From assembly GCF_943193215.1 (NCBI RefSeq), contig NZ_CALPDH010000022.1:51959-115958 (forward strand): 64,000 bases of DNA, in the 5' to 3' direction. The notes below the pieces were generated by a model, which saw nothing but the letters and a program-made list of their open reading frames with translations, did no database searches and had not been told where the DNA came from. Origin of the DNA: Acetatifactor aquisgranensis. Its GTDB lineage: Bacteria; Bacillota; Clostridia; Lachnospirales; Lachnospiraceae. This document shows, piece by piece, positions 1-7,436 of this stretch (positions are counted from its first letter, which is position 1; each line of letters begins with the position of its first letter). Made by a program: the position numbers and the translations under genes.

Positions 1-719
1 TCCTCCCATATCTGGCGCCAGATTTCCATCAGTTTTCCCCGATTCTCCGAATCCGGCTCCTCTGGAATCTGAATCAGCCCGTCCCCCGTGTCAAGCACAG
101 AAAAACCGCCTGTCTGCTCCTCCACGGCAAACAGCTCCAGCAGTTCTCTCAGATAGCTCTCCGCCAGCGTGACACGCACACCGTAATCCGGCACATATCC
201 TTCCTCCACGGAGCGCGTCAGGGGATACCACAGCTCCATCTGCACTTTTTCCTCCGCATAGACCAGCGTGCGCGCCGTATCGTCTTCTGCCCTCGCAGCC
301 GGTACGCACTCCTTTCTGCTCAACTCATTGACCGTGCTCAGCTCCAGTTCCTGTTCCGGAAACAGAACCGCAACCTCTTCGATGATATTGTTCATGGACT
401 GGAAACTGCGCATGCTTCCCAGCAGCCCTAACCGCAACTGAGAGATTTCATAGGCGTCCCGATTCGTGTCCTGATACAGAGCCAATGTCCTGCTGTCGCT
501 GACCAGATTCTTCTCCAGATCCGCCACGATATCCAGCTGTTCCCGCAGGACGGACGCTCCCTGCCGCACTGTCGCCCGCATGGCTTCGATTTCCGCCTTC
601 CTCCGGGAAGACGCATAGGTCAGGAAAATGATAATAGTGCACACATAAATAATCGCCATAGTCACCATAAACAGAAGATACAGCTTTTTGAAGACACTTC
701 CCATCTCCAGCTTTTTCAT
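1..719 (-). CDS. Sensor histidine kinase, N-terminal part (runs off window)
   Basis: The reading frame starts at ATG 719 behind a GGAGGT site and stays open to the window edge, giving about 239 residues. It begins with a short basic N-terminus and one hydrophobic segment at about residues 10-33, then a mostly extracytoplasmic region with a helical start and acidic content. This is the layout of the sensor half of a membrane histidine kinase with a large outside domain. The kinase core lies beyond base 1, so the assignment rests on architecture and is inferred. A chemoreceptor or another one-helix sensor is possible. Confidence 0.5.
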   Translation of the reverse strand, partial: MKKLEMGSVFKKLYLLFMVTMAIIYVCTIIIFLTYASSRRKAEIEAMRATVRQGASVLREQLDIVADLEKNLVSDSRTLALYQDTNRDAYEISQLRLGLLGSMRSFQSMNNIIEEVAVLFPEQELELSTVNELSRKECVPAARAEDDTARTLVYAEEKVQMELWYPLTRSVEEGYVPDYGVRVTLAESYLRELLELFAVEEQTGGFSVLDTGDGLIQIPEEPDSENRGKLMEIWRQIWE

Positions 720-781
720 GTCCCTACCTCCATTACCCAAAACAAAACTATCATGATCAATCTGTCATTTTTCCTGTTTCA

Positions 782-811
782 TTGCCAATATGCGCCACTC
801 TGTGGTACAAT
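782..811 (+). promoter_or_regulatory. Probable sigma-A promoter of the M42 peptidase gene
   Basis: TTGCCA (782-787) and TACAAT (806-811) are separated by 18 bp and lie about 50 bp before the start codon at 861. The gene has no other upstream gene on its strand. Confidence 0.5.
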
Positions 812-860
812 GTAAGCGCAGAGAAAAGCTGTTTTACCATTAAAGAAAAGAGGTATTTAC

Positions 861-1916
861 ATGAATCGTGAATTTCTGAAAGACCTGCTGGCCACTCCGT
901 CTGTCAGCGGATACGAGGAGGCCATCCAGAGAAAAGCCCTTGCCTACGGCAAGGAATTCGCTGACACGCAGATTACGGATCCCAGCGGCAATGCCGTCTC
1001 CATCGTGAATCCGGATGCCGCCCACAGGGTGCTGCTCTGCGGGCATATCGATGAAATCGGTTTCGTGGTCACACACATCGATGAGTCGGGCCGTCTCCAC
1101 CTGGCTGAGGCAGGCGGGGTCAGCCCCAGGCTGTATGTGGGCTCGCCTGTGCAGGTCTGGCATGAGGGCAGCAAGGTAAACGGCGTCATCGCCACCTCCT
1201 CCGACCTGGTGAAAAAGGATAAGATAGAGGTGTCCGACCTGTCGGTGGACATCGGCGCCTCCTCCGGGGAAGAGGCATCTGCCGCTGTGGCCGTGGGCGA
1301 CACGGTCTGCGCGGATGTACCTGTCAGGGAGCTGATGAACGACTGCTTCACCTGCCGGGCGCTGGATGACCGCACCGGCGCTTTCGTGGTGCTGGAGGCC
1401 GCCAGGGAGGCTGCCGCTCAGGGCGCTTCCATGGGCATCTGCGCCGCCACCACCACAGGCGAGGAGACCACCGGCAGAGGCGCTTACCATGCAGCCGCGC
1501 GCCTGAAGCCCGACTGCTGCATCGCCGTGGACGTGACCTGGGCCAGCGATGCCCCCGGCGCCAATCCCAATGACACCGGGGAAGTGAAGCTGGGCGGCGG
1601 GCCGGTGCTGTGCATGGGTTCCGCGGTGAACAAGCCCCTGAACGCCCTGTTAAAGCAGGTAGCGCAGGAACTGGACATGAAAGTCCAGTGGGAAATCGCC
1701 GGAAGCCGCACGGGCACCGACGGCGACACAGTGAATCGGGCCGATGAGGGCATTCCCATGGCGCTGGTCTCCATTCCTCTGCGCTATATGCACAGTTCCG
1801 TGGAGGTGGGCAGTTGGAAAGACATCCAGGACTGCATCAGGCTGCTGAGCGCCTTTATAGTGCGGCTGTCCGAAGAGATGGACAAGGGCTTCGATTTTTG
1901 CCCTGTGAGGCCCTGA
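861..1916 (+). CDS. M42 family metallopeptidase (glutamyl aminopeptidase/endoglucanase-M type)
   Basis: A 351-residue cytosolic di-metal aminopeptidase of the M42 family, which trims N-terminal residues from peptides and forms large tetrahedral complexes. Ligand motifs are visible: GHIDEIG (His62, Asp64), RALDDR (about 167-171, bridging Asp), the catalytic Glu pair in TTGEETTGRGA (about 198-208), DVTWASD (about 224-230) and YMHSSVE near the C-terminus (last His ligand). The length is normal for the family. The ATG follows an AGAGGT site. It is a single-gene unit ending in a clear terminator at 1966-1996. Substrate preference cannot be read from the sequence. Confidence 0.9.
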   Translation: MNREFLKDLLATPSVSGYEEAIQRKALAYGKEFADTQITDPSGNAVSIVNPDAAHRVLLCGHIDEIGFVVTHIDESGRLHLAEAGGVSPRLYVGSPVQVWHEGSKVNGVIATSSDLVKKDKIEVSDLSVDIGASSGEEASAAVAVGDTVCADVPVRELMNDCFTCRALDDRTGAFVVLEAAREAAAQGASMGICAATTTGEETTGRGAYHAAARLKPDCCIAVDVTWASDAPGANPNDTGEVKLGGGPVLCMGSAVNKPLNALLKQVAQELDMKVQWEIAGSRTGTDGDTVNRADEGIPMALVSIPLRYMHSSVEVGSWKDIQDCIRLLSAFIVRLSEEMDKGFDFCPVRP

Positions 1917-1965
1917 GCCAGGGGAACGCCGCAGTCCGGTAACCTGTCTGCCGTACAGTTCATAA

Positions 1966-1997
1966 CAGCCATCCGTCTATTCGGATGGCTGTATTTT
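1966..1997 (+). terminator. Rho-independent terminator after the M42 peptidase
   Basis: A perfect 10-bp stem (CAGCCATCCG / CGGATGGCTG) with a 6-base loop is followed by TATTTT. It lies 50 bp after the stop codon and faces the convergent DUF3795-like gene. Confidence 0.85.
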
Positions 1998-2018
1998 CAT
2001 CAGGCTGCCCTAACAGTT

Positions 2019-2474
2019 TTATTTGCGTCTTTTATAGACAACTATTTCTGCGTCCGAACCGCCCTCCCCATATTCGCTTACCAGCAGGTAGTCCTCGTCC
2101 GCTGCAAGGCCATAGCACCTGTCGCTGCCCATCTTGCGAATCTGATTCCCCAGATAGATTCTGCTGTCGTCCCAGAACCGTATCTCCTGGCCGCCCGGAA
2201 GCTTATAGGCCAGATTGACATATGTCCCGCTCAGCGCATTCAGACTTTTGACTTCCTCCATGTCTTCGATTCCCAGAGCATTGAATTCCGCAATCAGCTC
2301 CTCTTTCAGCCTGCAGGGCGCCTCAAAGGATCTGCCGCAGTTCTCACAGCCCTTTTCATCACAGCATACCGCAAGCATGCAGCTGCCTCCAAAGGGACGC
2401 CCGTCTGTCTCCGTGCATCCGGGGCACTCCTGGAACCCGCATTCCTCACAATCCAATCCGCATTTTGTCTTCAT
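2019..2474 (-). CDS. Cysteine-rich DUF3795-like protein
   Basis: A protein of about 151 residues with a cysteine-rich N-terminal half: CGLDCEECGF, CPGC, then several more Cys before residue 55. This resembles the DUF3795 group of small putative metal-binding proteins of unknown function. The C-terminal half is a beta-rich domain without a motif I recognise. I chose the internal ATG at 2474 because AAAGGAG lies 8-9 bases upstream. The longer frame from 2513 has no ribosome site. It is convergent with the M42 gene and divergent from the nitroreductase. Confidence 0.6.
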   Translation of the reverse strand: MKTKCGLDCEECGFQECPGCTETDGRPFGGSCMLAVCCDEKGCENCGRSFEAPCRLKEELIAEFNALGIEDMEEVKSLNALSGTYVNLAYKLPGGQEIRFWDDSRIYLGNQIRKMGSDRCYGLAADEDYLLVSEYGEGGSDAEIVVYKRRK

Positions 2475-2615
2475 TCCATGTCTCCTTTCCGCTTTTTCCT
2501 CCGTCTCTCTCATGTCTGTCTCCTTGTCCCGGGAGCCTGCCTGGAAATTCCCGCAATCTGCTCAGATTCATTTTAGTATATTCCGGGGGCTTATGCAAGT
2601 TTTTTCACCGGCCGC

Positions 2616-2644
2616 TTGCCCGGTTTCCTGCGGCGATGTATAAT
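2616..2644 (+). promoter_or_regulatory. Promoter of the nitroreductase gene
   Basis: TTGCCC (2616-2621), 17 bp, then a perfect TATAAT (2639-2644). This puts the transcript start near 2651 and excludes the longer upstream reading frame beginning at 2616. Confidence 0.7.
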
Positions 2645-2681
2645 AGAGAATACGCACAATCATTTTCCAAAGGAGGCAGAC

Positions 2682-3212
2682 ATGAACAAAGTAATCGAGA
2701 CCATCAAAGAGAGAAGCTCCACAAGGGGCTACATGGTGGAGCCGCTTACAAAAGAGGAGCTGGACATCCTGCTGCACGCGGGTCTGCAGGCTCCCACGGC
2801 AGCCAACAGGCAGGAAATCCATTTCACCGTTCTGTCAGGCAGCCATCCCATTTTACAGGAGCTGGAGGAGGAGAAGAACCGGCTGCGCCAGATTACAGAT
2901 CCGCCCCACAACTTCTATTATGAGGCTCCCACCGTAGTCATCATCAGCGCGGACAGCGCCAATAAATGGGGCTCCCTGGATGCCGGCATCGCTGTGGAGA
3001 ACATGGCTCTGGCGGCGGAGGCACTGGGACTGGGAAATCTGATCATCGGGTGCATTCTGGATGCCATGTCGGGAGACAAGAAAGCGTATTTTTCCGATGC
3101 CCTGAGGCTCCCCCCTTCCTATGAGTACAAGATTGCCATCGCTTTCGGGCACAAAGCCGTCACAAAGGAGCCCCATACCTATGATGCCGAAGCGCAGATT
3201 ACAATACTGTAA
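2682..3212 (+). CDS. Nitroreductase family FMN-dependent oxidoreductase
   Basis: A 176-residue protein of the nitroreductase fold, which uses FMN and NAD(P)H to reduce nitro groups, quinones or other electrophiles in the cytosol. Family signs are the N-terminal IKERSSTRGY segment (FMN phosphate contact), LHAGLQAPTAANRQ (about 30-43) and GIAVENMALAAEALGLGNLIIG (the long helix and flavin-contacting stretch). The length is typical of the shorter subfamily. The start at 2682 is set by AAAGGAGG 6 bases upstream and by the promoter at 2616-2644. It is monocistronic, with a terminator directly after it. The physiological substrate is unknown. Confidence 0.88.
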   Translation: MNKVIETIKERSSTRGYMVEPLTKEELDILLHAGLQAPTAANRQEIHFTVLSGSHPILQELEEEKNRLRQITDPPHNFYYEAPTVVIISADSANKWGSLDAGIAVENMALAAEALGLGNLIIGCILDAMSGDKKAYFSDALRLPPSYEYKIAIAFGHKAVTKEPHTYDAEAQITIL

Positions 3213-3239
3213 TACAGGCATCCGCTGTTGCGATTGTCT

Positions 3240-3284
3240 GTCCCCTGCTCCTGCCGGAAAGGTTGGAAGCAGGGGACTTTTTTC
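3240..3284 (+). terminator. Terminator after the nitroreductase
   Basis: A 10-bp stem, GTCCCCTGCT (3240-3249) with AGCAGGGGAC (3268-3277), followed by six T. Confidence 0.9.
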
Positions 3285-3414
3285 TTTCGCTCCGCCTATA
3301 TTGGACAGAAACCGCGAGCCACCCCGCAAAACGAGATGTGGACTTATTCTGAAAAAACGGTATAGTTTAAACAGAAGCTTCTAAAACAAAAAACAAAATA
3401 GGCAGGTAAAAGAT

Positions 3415-4335
3415 ATGAATATGGTATTTTCTAATAATATGAAGAAGTTCAGGCAACAGAAAAACCTCACCCAGGAGCAAGTGGCAGAGTTTTTAAATGT
3501 AAGCCCACATACCGTCTCCAGATGGGAGTGCAATACCACCTTGCCTGACGTCACGATGCTCCCCAAAATAGCGAAGCTCTACTGTGTGACAATCGATGAC
3601 TTTTTCAGGGATACATCGGCCGCATATGAAAACTATGCACAGCGGTTAGCCTCCCATTATGAGGCCACGCGGGAACCAGAGGATTTTATGGCTGCGGATC
3701 TGGAATTCAGAAAATTGATCAAAAATGGCCAAAGCTCCACTGAAGACCTAAGACTGTACGGAATCATACATCAGTATATGATGCAATACTGTATCCGCAG
3801 GGCTACAGAATTATTCGACCAAGCGCTGGAAGCAGGAAAGGATATAGATGAAGACATCTTCTGGCGCACAAAGCATCAGAAAATGCTCCTGTATGCACAG
3901 ATTGGAAAAGGCCGGGAAAACATCGATTCTGCGCTGGAGACCATCAATACAGGTTCCGAAAATCCGGAGGACTGGATTTGCCTTATAGCGGCATACCGCT
4001 ATAACGGAGAGGAGGAAAAGGCTTATGAATGGTTCTTAAAGGCCATCCGGAAATTCCCGGATACAGCTGCCCTCTATATTTACGGCGGCGATGCCTGCAA
4101 ATGGCTTGGGCGGTATGAGGAAGCACTCTCCTATTGGGATAAGGCGCTGGAAATCAATCCTACATTTCACGATGCGAAATACTCAAAAATATTCTACTAC
4201 GAAGAAATGGGAGATTATGAAACTGCCTATAGGATTCGGCGGGAAATCATTGACGATCTCAAACAGGATGGATACGATGTCGAAGCTGCGGCGGACGAAA
4301 AGCTGGCACAGGCATGTTTCGAAAAAATAAGCTAG
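3415..4335 (+). CDS. XRE-family transcriptional regulator with TPR-like C-terminal domain
   Basis: A 306-residue cytosolic DNA-binding protein. Residues 7-60 form a classical Cro/C1 helix-turn-helix: NMKKFRQQKNLTQEQVAEFLNVS, then SRWE, then the conserved PDVTMLPKIAKLYCVTIDDFF end. Residues about 75-300 are helical repeats with alternating aromatic and small residues (for example AYEWFLKAIRKFPDTAALY and YEEALSYWDKALEINP), as in tetratricopeptide repeats. Such HTH-TPR proteins often bind a peptide signal or sense nutrients. No cognate peptide gene is visible beside it. The ribosome site (GGCAGGT) is weak. Its GC content is lower than its neighbours. Confidence 0.85.
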   Translation: MNMVFSNNMKKFRQQKNLTQEQVAEFLNVSPHTVSRWECNTTLPDVTMLPKIAKLYCVTIDDFFRDTSAAYENYAQRLASHYEATREPEDFMAADLEFRKLIKNGQSSTEDLRLYGIIHQYMMQYCIRRATELFDQALEAGKDIDEDIFWRTKHQKMLLYAQIGKGRENIDSALETINTGSENPEDWICLIAAYRYNGEEEKAYEWFLKAIRKFPDTAALYIYGGDACKWLGRYEEALSYWDKALEINPTFHDAKYSKIFYYEEMGDYETAYRIRREIIDDLKQDGYDVEAAADEKLAQACFEKIS

Positions 4336-4452
4336 TACAAAAATCGTCATCCGCAATCCCTGTGTTCCCTGGCAGCTGCGCGTTGATGTCCAGCCTTAAT
4401 CCCCTCTGCGCCGGGCTCCGCTATGGGCTGGATCAGGTCGAATATCTGTAAT

Positions 4453-4614
4453 GTAAAAGGGCCCCGGCATGCACCGGAGCCCTTTTACTATACTTATGAG
4501 GGGGGAGATAGTGAGTTCATCAACTATCTGATATATATATTACAGGCAAAATGTGTTCATATTGTGTCCATATTCTAATTTAAATCTAAAAAACCTGAAA
4601 AGCATTCCTAAACT
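4453..4614 (-). repeat. Dispersed intergenic repeat, copy A (with terminator hairpin)
   Basis: A 162-bp sequence found again at 6472-6635 in the same orientation, with only scattered substitutions. Read on the minus strand it follows the PfkB kinase stop by 38 bp. It contains a short inverted repeat, AGATAGT/ACTATCT (around 4508-4531), and ends in a bidirectional hairpin in which AAAAGGGC pairs with GCCCTTTT around CATGC. The terminator hairpin lies at the far end in the transcription direction of the upstream kinase gene, so it probably forms the 3' end of that transcript. Confidence 0.75.
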
Positions 4615-4652
4615 CCTGCCGTCATGCAAAAAGGCTCCCACGCTCCTCTGGC

Positions 4653-5588
4653 CTACGGCAAATCGGCGGGGAGCCAGACCGGAGCCAGATCCAGCCCCCT
4701 GCGGTACTCCTCCAAAGCCTCCTCCCCCACGAAGCCCTTTGCCCCGCCGTTGTGGCGAATCTTCAGGGCGGCGAAGACTTCCGCCCTGACCAGCGCCTCC
4801 ACCGCCGGACAACCTTTCCCATAATAATGGATAAAAGCGGAAAACAGAGCGTCCCCGGCCCCAAGGGTATTGACGGCCTCCCCCACAGGGACTGCCTCCA
4901 GCCTGCAGATTCTGTCCCCGGAGCGCTCATACAGCATCGCCCCTTCCCCGCCTAAGCCGATGACGATAATCCCGGCCGGATATGCCTCCTTCAGCTGGCA
5001 GAGGAACCGCTCTGGCCCGCAGGGCAGCCCCTCGTGGCTCAGGAACAGGATATCCGCCGCCTCCATGAACTCTTTATTGTACGGATCCCGGATATCGCTC
5101 AGCACATGGACGTCGGTAGCCACCGGCTTTCCGGCCCTCTTCGCCGCGCCAAGCAGCAGCCGGTTGAAATTCGTGTTGCACAGGACTATCAGGTCGCTCT
5201 CCCGAATCTCCTTTTCCATTCCACCCGGATCCATGGCCTTTTCCTGGATATCCTTCAAATCGCAGTAAATCTGCCTCCTGCCCTGACCGTCATGGAGCGC
5301 CACGGTCACGGGCGTCTGGCCCGGCTCCCGGCGGATCAGGCCTGTCCCTATCCCCTCCGCCTCCAGCCTGGCAAGAATCCGCCTGCCCTCTTCGTCCTCC
5401 CCTACGTAGGACGCAAGCCTTATCCCGTCCCCCAGGGCGGACAGCGCTTTCGCCACATTATAGGCCACCCCGGACACATCCGACGCGATTCCGAAAAAGG
5501 GATAGTCAATGGGATAATAGTCGATAGGGAATTTCCTGACCTGCAAGGTAGTCTCAATATTGACCAGGCCCGATATCATCACTTTCAT
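4653..5588 (-). CDS. PfkB-family carbohydrate/nucleoside kinase
   Basis: A 311-residue ribokinase-fold sugar kinase, which transfers phosphate from ATP to a sugar or nucleoside hydroxyl. The signature NTLGAGDALFSAF is present at about 240-252, with catalytic Asp246 and the anion-hole GAGD. The N-terminal substrate-binding part includes ASDVSGVAYNVAKALSALG (about 35-53). The start lies 35 bases inside the end of the TrmB-type regulator gene, so the two are translationally coupled and the regulator probably controls this kinase. GGAG lies before the ATG. The substrate cannot be deduced. A residue block DYYPIDYPFFGIASD replaces the more usual GG-containing sugar loop. Confidence 0.85.
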   Translation of the reverse strand: MKVMISGLVNIETTLQVRKFPIDYYPIDYPFFGIASDVSGVAYNVAKALSALGDGIRLASYVGEDEEGRRILARLEAEGIGTGLIRREPGQTPVTVALHDGQGRRQIYCDLKDIQEKAMDPGGMEKEIRESDLIVLCNTNFNRLLLGAAKRAGKPVATDVHVLSDIRDPYNKEFMEAADILFLSHEGLPCGPERFLCQLKEAYPAGIIVIGLGGEGAMLYERSGDRICRLEAVPVGEAVNTLGAGDALFSAFIHYYGKGCPAVEALVRAEVFAALKIRHNGGAKGFVGEEALEEYRRGLDLAPVWLPADLP

Positions 5589-6381
5589 TTCTTATGGCTC
5601 CTCTCCGCTTTATCTCGAAAAGCGTGTTCAGCTTCAGGCCGTCGTCATATATCTCCCGGCCGTATCTCTCCTTTAGCTTCAGCAGATAGATATCGTTATG
5701 GATATGTTCCGACAATATCTTGATCAGCAGCTCATTGTTGCTGACTGTCCCGCTCCATGCCCCGGTTCCGGCCCCTCTGTCGGCCAGCAGGGCAATTCTG
5801 TCGTCCGCCACCATCATGAATCTGGACGGCATATGGCTCCCGCCCGGTTTCCTGTGATGGGAATAAAACTCCACCTCGCATCCGAAGTCCAAATCGTAGA
5901 ATGAAAAGGCCACCATGCGGACATGCCTGTCCCTCAGGGCTCTGAACTCCTCCCCGAAGCACGACAGATCGAAGTCCGCGTTGAGATATATCTGGCTCCG
6001 GGCTTCTTTTAAAAGGGCTCTGGCCTTGAAGACAAACGTCTCGAAGCCCTTGAAGACAAAATGAATGTCCTTCCGCCTGGCCCTCTGGTATTCCTTCAGC
6101 TGCTTTTCCGATTCCCGTATGGCTTCGGTCATCTCAAAATGGAGCTTTCCCAGAATCACCTCCGGCGGCTGGGCGGCATACAGCGCCGTATCGCTGGGCG
6201 CCATCTCCACCATCCCCTTTTCCAGCATATGCTCCAGAGCATTGTAGATGGAGGATCTGGCAATCTCGATTTTCTTGGCCAGCTGGTAGGCCGACATGGG
6301 CTCCTGGCCCAACAGCGCCAGATAAATCTGCGCCTCCAGCTTCGTGAAGTTCAGTTTCTCCAGGTTTTCCTGAATTCCCAC
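5554..6381 (-). CDS. TrmB-family sugar-sensing transcriptional regulator
   Basis: A regulator of about 275 residues. An N-terminal winged helix (LNFTKLEAQIYLALLG, then SAYQLAKKIEIARSSIYNALEHMLEKGMVE) is followed by a coiled-coil stretch and a C-terminal effector domain, the TrmB arrangement. Such proteins bind sugars and control sugar uptake or kinase genes. Two ATGs (6396, 6387) precede the GTG at 6381. GGGAGGG lies 6 bases before that GTG and overlaps the ATGs, so I prefer GTG. Upstream lies TATAAAATATA, a likely -10 region. It overlaps the PfkB kinase gene downstream, forming a two-gene operon bracketed by the 162-bp repeats. Confidence 0.85.
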   Translation of the reverse strand: MGIQENLEKLNFTKLEAQIYLALLGQEPMSAYQLAKKIEIARSSIYNALEHMLEKGMVEMAPSDTALYAAQPPEVILGKLHFEMTEAIRESEKQLKEYQRARRKDIHFVFKGFETFVFKARALLKEARSQIYLNADFDLSCFGEEFRALRDRHVRMVAFSFYDLDFGCEVEFYSHHRKPGGSHMPSRFMMVADDRIALLADRGAGTGAWSGTVSNNELLIKILSEHIHNDIYLLKLKERYGREIYDDGLKLNTLFEIKRRGAIRNESDDIGPGQY

Positions 6382-6471
6382 AGGCATCCCTCCCATTAGT
6401 TGTATATTTTATACCACTATTATATCCCGGCTGGCCGCATATTGCAAGCATTATCTGGAGATTGAGACAAC

Positions 6472-6635
6472 GTAAAAGAGCCCCGGCATGCACCGAGGCC
6501 CTTTTACTATTTTCTTATGAGGGGGGAGATAGTGAGTTCATCAACTATCTGATATACATATTACAGGTCAAATGTGTTCAAATTGTGTCCATTTTCTAAT
6601 TTAAGTCTAAAAATGCTGAAAAGCATTCCTAAACT
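6472..6635 (-). repeat. Dispersed intergenic repeat, copy B
   Basis: A 164-bp near-identical copy of 4453-4614, placed between the stop of the TetR regulator gene and the start of the TrmB regulator. It keeps the AGATAGT/ACTATCT dyad and the terminator-like hairpin built on GTAAAAG...CTTTTAC, so it probably ends the RND-TetR transcript. Confidence 0.75.
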
Positions 6636-6724
6636 TCCGGCAGGAAATATCCTCTGCATGGGGCCGTGCAATCGAGCAGGGGTGCGCACTTCTCCCCTGC
6701 GCATGAATAAGGGGAGCCGGCGCC

Positions 6725-7354
6725 CTACGCGCCCAGCTCCCCCATGATTCCCTGATACACAAAAGGCCGCATGGCCCCGGCATCCAGGCGGAAGCAATCC
6801 CTGTTGGCGATCTCCATCATATAGGACAGCACATGCGAAAAGACACAGTGTATCATATATTCCACAGGCAGATCCCCTCGCAGTTCTCCGCGCTCCACCC
6901 CCTGGCGCAGCACTTTCCCGAAAACATTCGCCGGGAGGTATGGCGCGAATTCTTCCCTGCCCACTTTCTCCCGCACCATCCGGTTGAGCTCGGAGTTGCT
7001 GACCATCATCTGCACGAACCGCAGGAATCCCTCTTTACAGTGCTCCTTTTCCTCTACCACATCCAGGAGGAAATTCACCTGTTCCCCGAAATTCTTCCGG
7101 GACTCCAGCTGCCCTCCCAGCCATGCGAAAATCCGCCGCAGATGGTAGGCGATAGCACAGGCCACGATTTTATCCTTTGTGTCAAAATATTCGTACGCCG
7201 TTCCCTTGCCGATTCCGGCCCGCTCCGTGATGGTGGAGACGCGGATGTTCACCGCGTCCACGCCCTCCGCCAGCATCGCTATCACCGCGTCATACATGGC
7301 AAGCACCTTGGGCGGCACATTTCCAGTCTCCTCCAATCCTGTCATCTTTCCCAT
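6725..7354 (-). CDS. TetR/AcrR-family repressor of the adjacent RND pump
   Basis: A protein of about 209 residues. The N-terminal HTH is clear: VNIRVSTITERAGIGKGTAYEYFDTKDKIVA at about 38-68, the TetR recognition-helix pattern. The remaining helical domain would bind the inducing drug and dimerize. I chose ATG 7354 because AGGAGAGGAG lies just upstream and the longer frame overlaps the pump gene. It follows the RND gene by 82 bp in the same direction, so the pair is an operon. The palindrome at 11763-11778 ahead of the pump gene is its likely operator, giving autoregulated, drug-inducible control. Confidence 0.88.
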   Translation of the reverse strand: MGKMTGLEETGNVPPKVLAMYDAVIAMLAEGVDAVNIRVSTITERAGIGKGTAYEYFDTKDKIVACAIAYHLRRIFAWLGGQLESRKNFGEQVNFLLDVVEEKEHCKEGFLRFVQMMVSNSELNRMVREKVGREEFAPYLPANVFGKVLRQGVERGELRGDLPVEYMIHCVFSHVLSYMMEIANRDCFRLDAGAMRPFVYQGIMGELGA

Positions 7355-7436
7355 ATCTCTCCTCTCCTTTTCTCCCGGGCGGACATATGCCCTGTAAGCC
7401 CTGCAGCCGCAACTGCCCTTTTCCCGGCATGCAGCA

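Noticed and set aside
840..1490. Minus-strand open frames over the M42 peptidase
   Set aside because: Shadows of a gene with conserved catalytic motifs.
4496..4531. 12-codon plus-strand frame identical in both repeats
   Set aside because: Lies across the AGATAGT dyad and directly after the hairpin. Too short and better explained by RNA structure.
4549..4614. 21-codon open frames at the same place in both 162-bp repeats (MLFRFFRFKLEYGHNMNTFCL-like on the minus strand)
   Set aside because: Same length in both copies, but all the differences change the amino acid. The similarity is at DNA level, not protein level.
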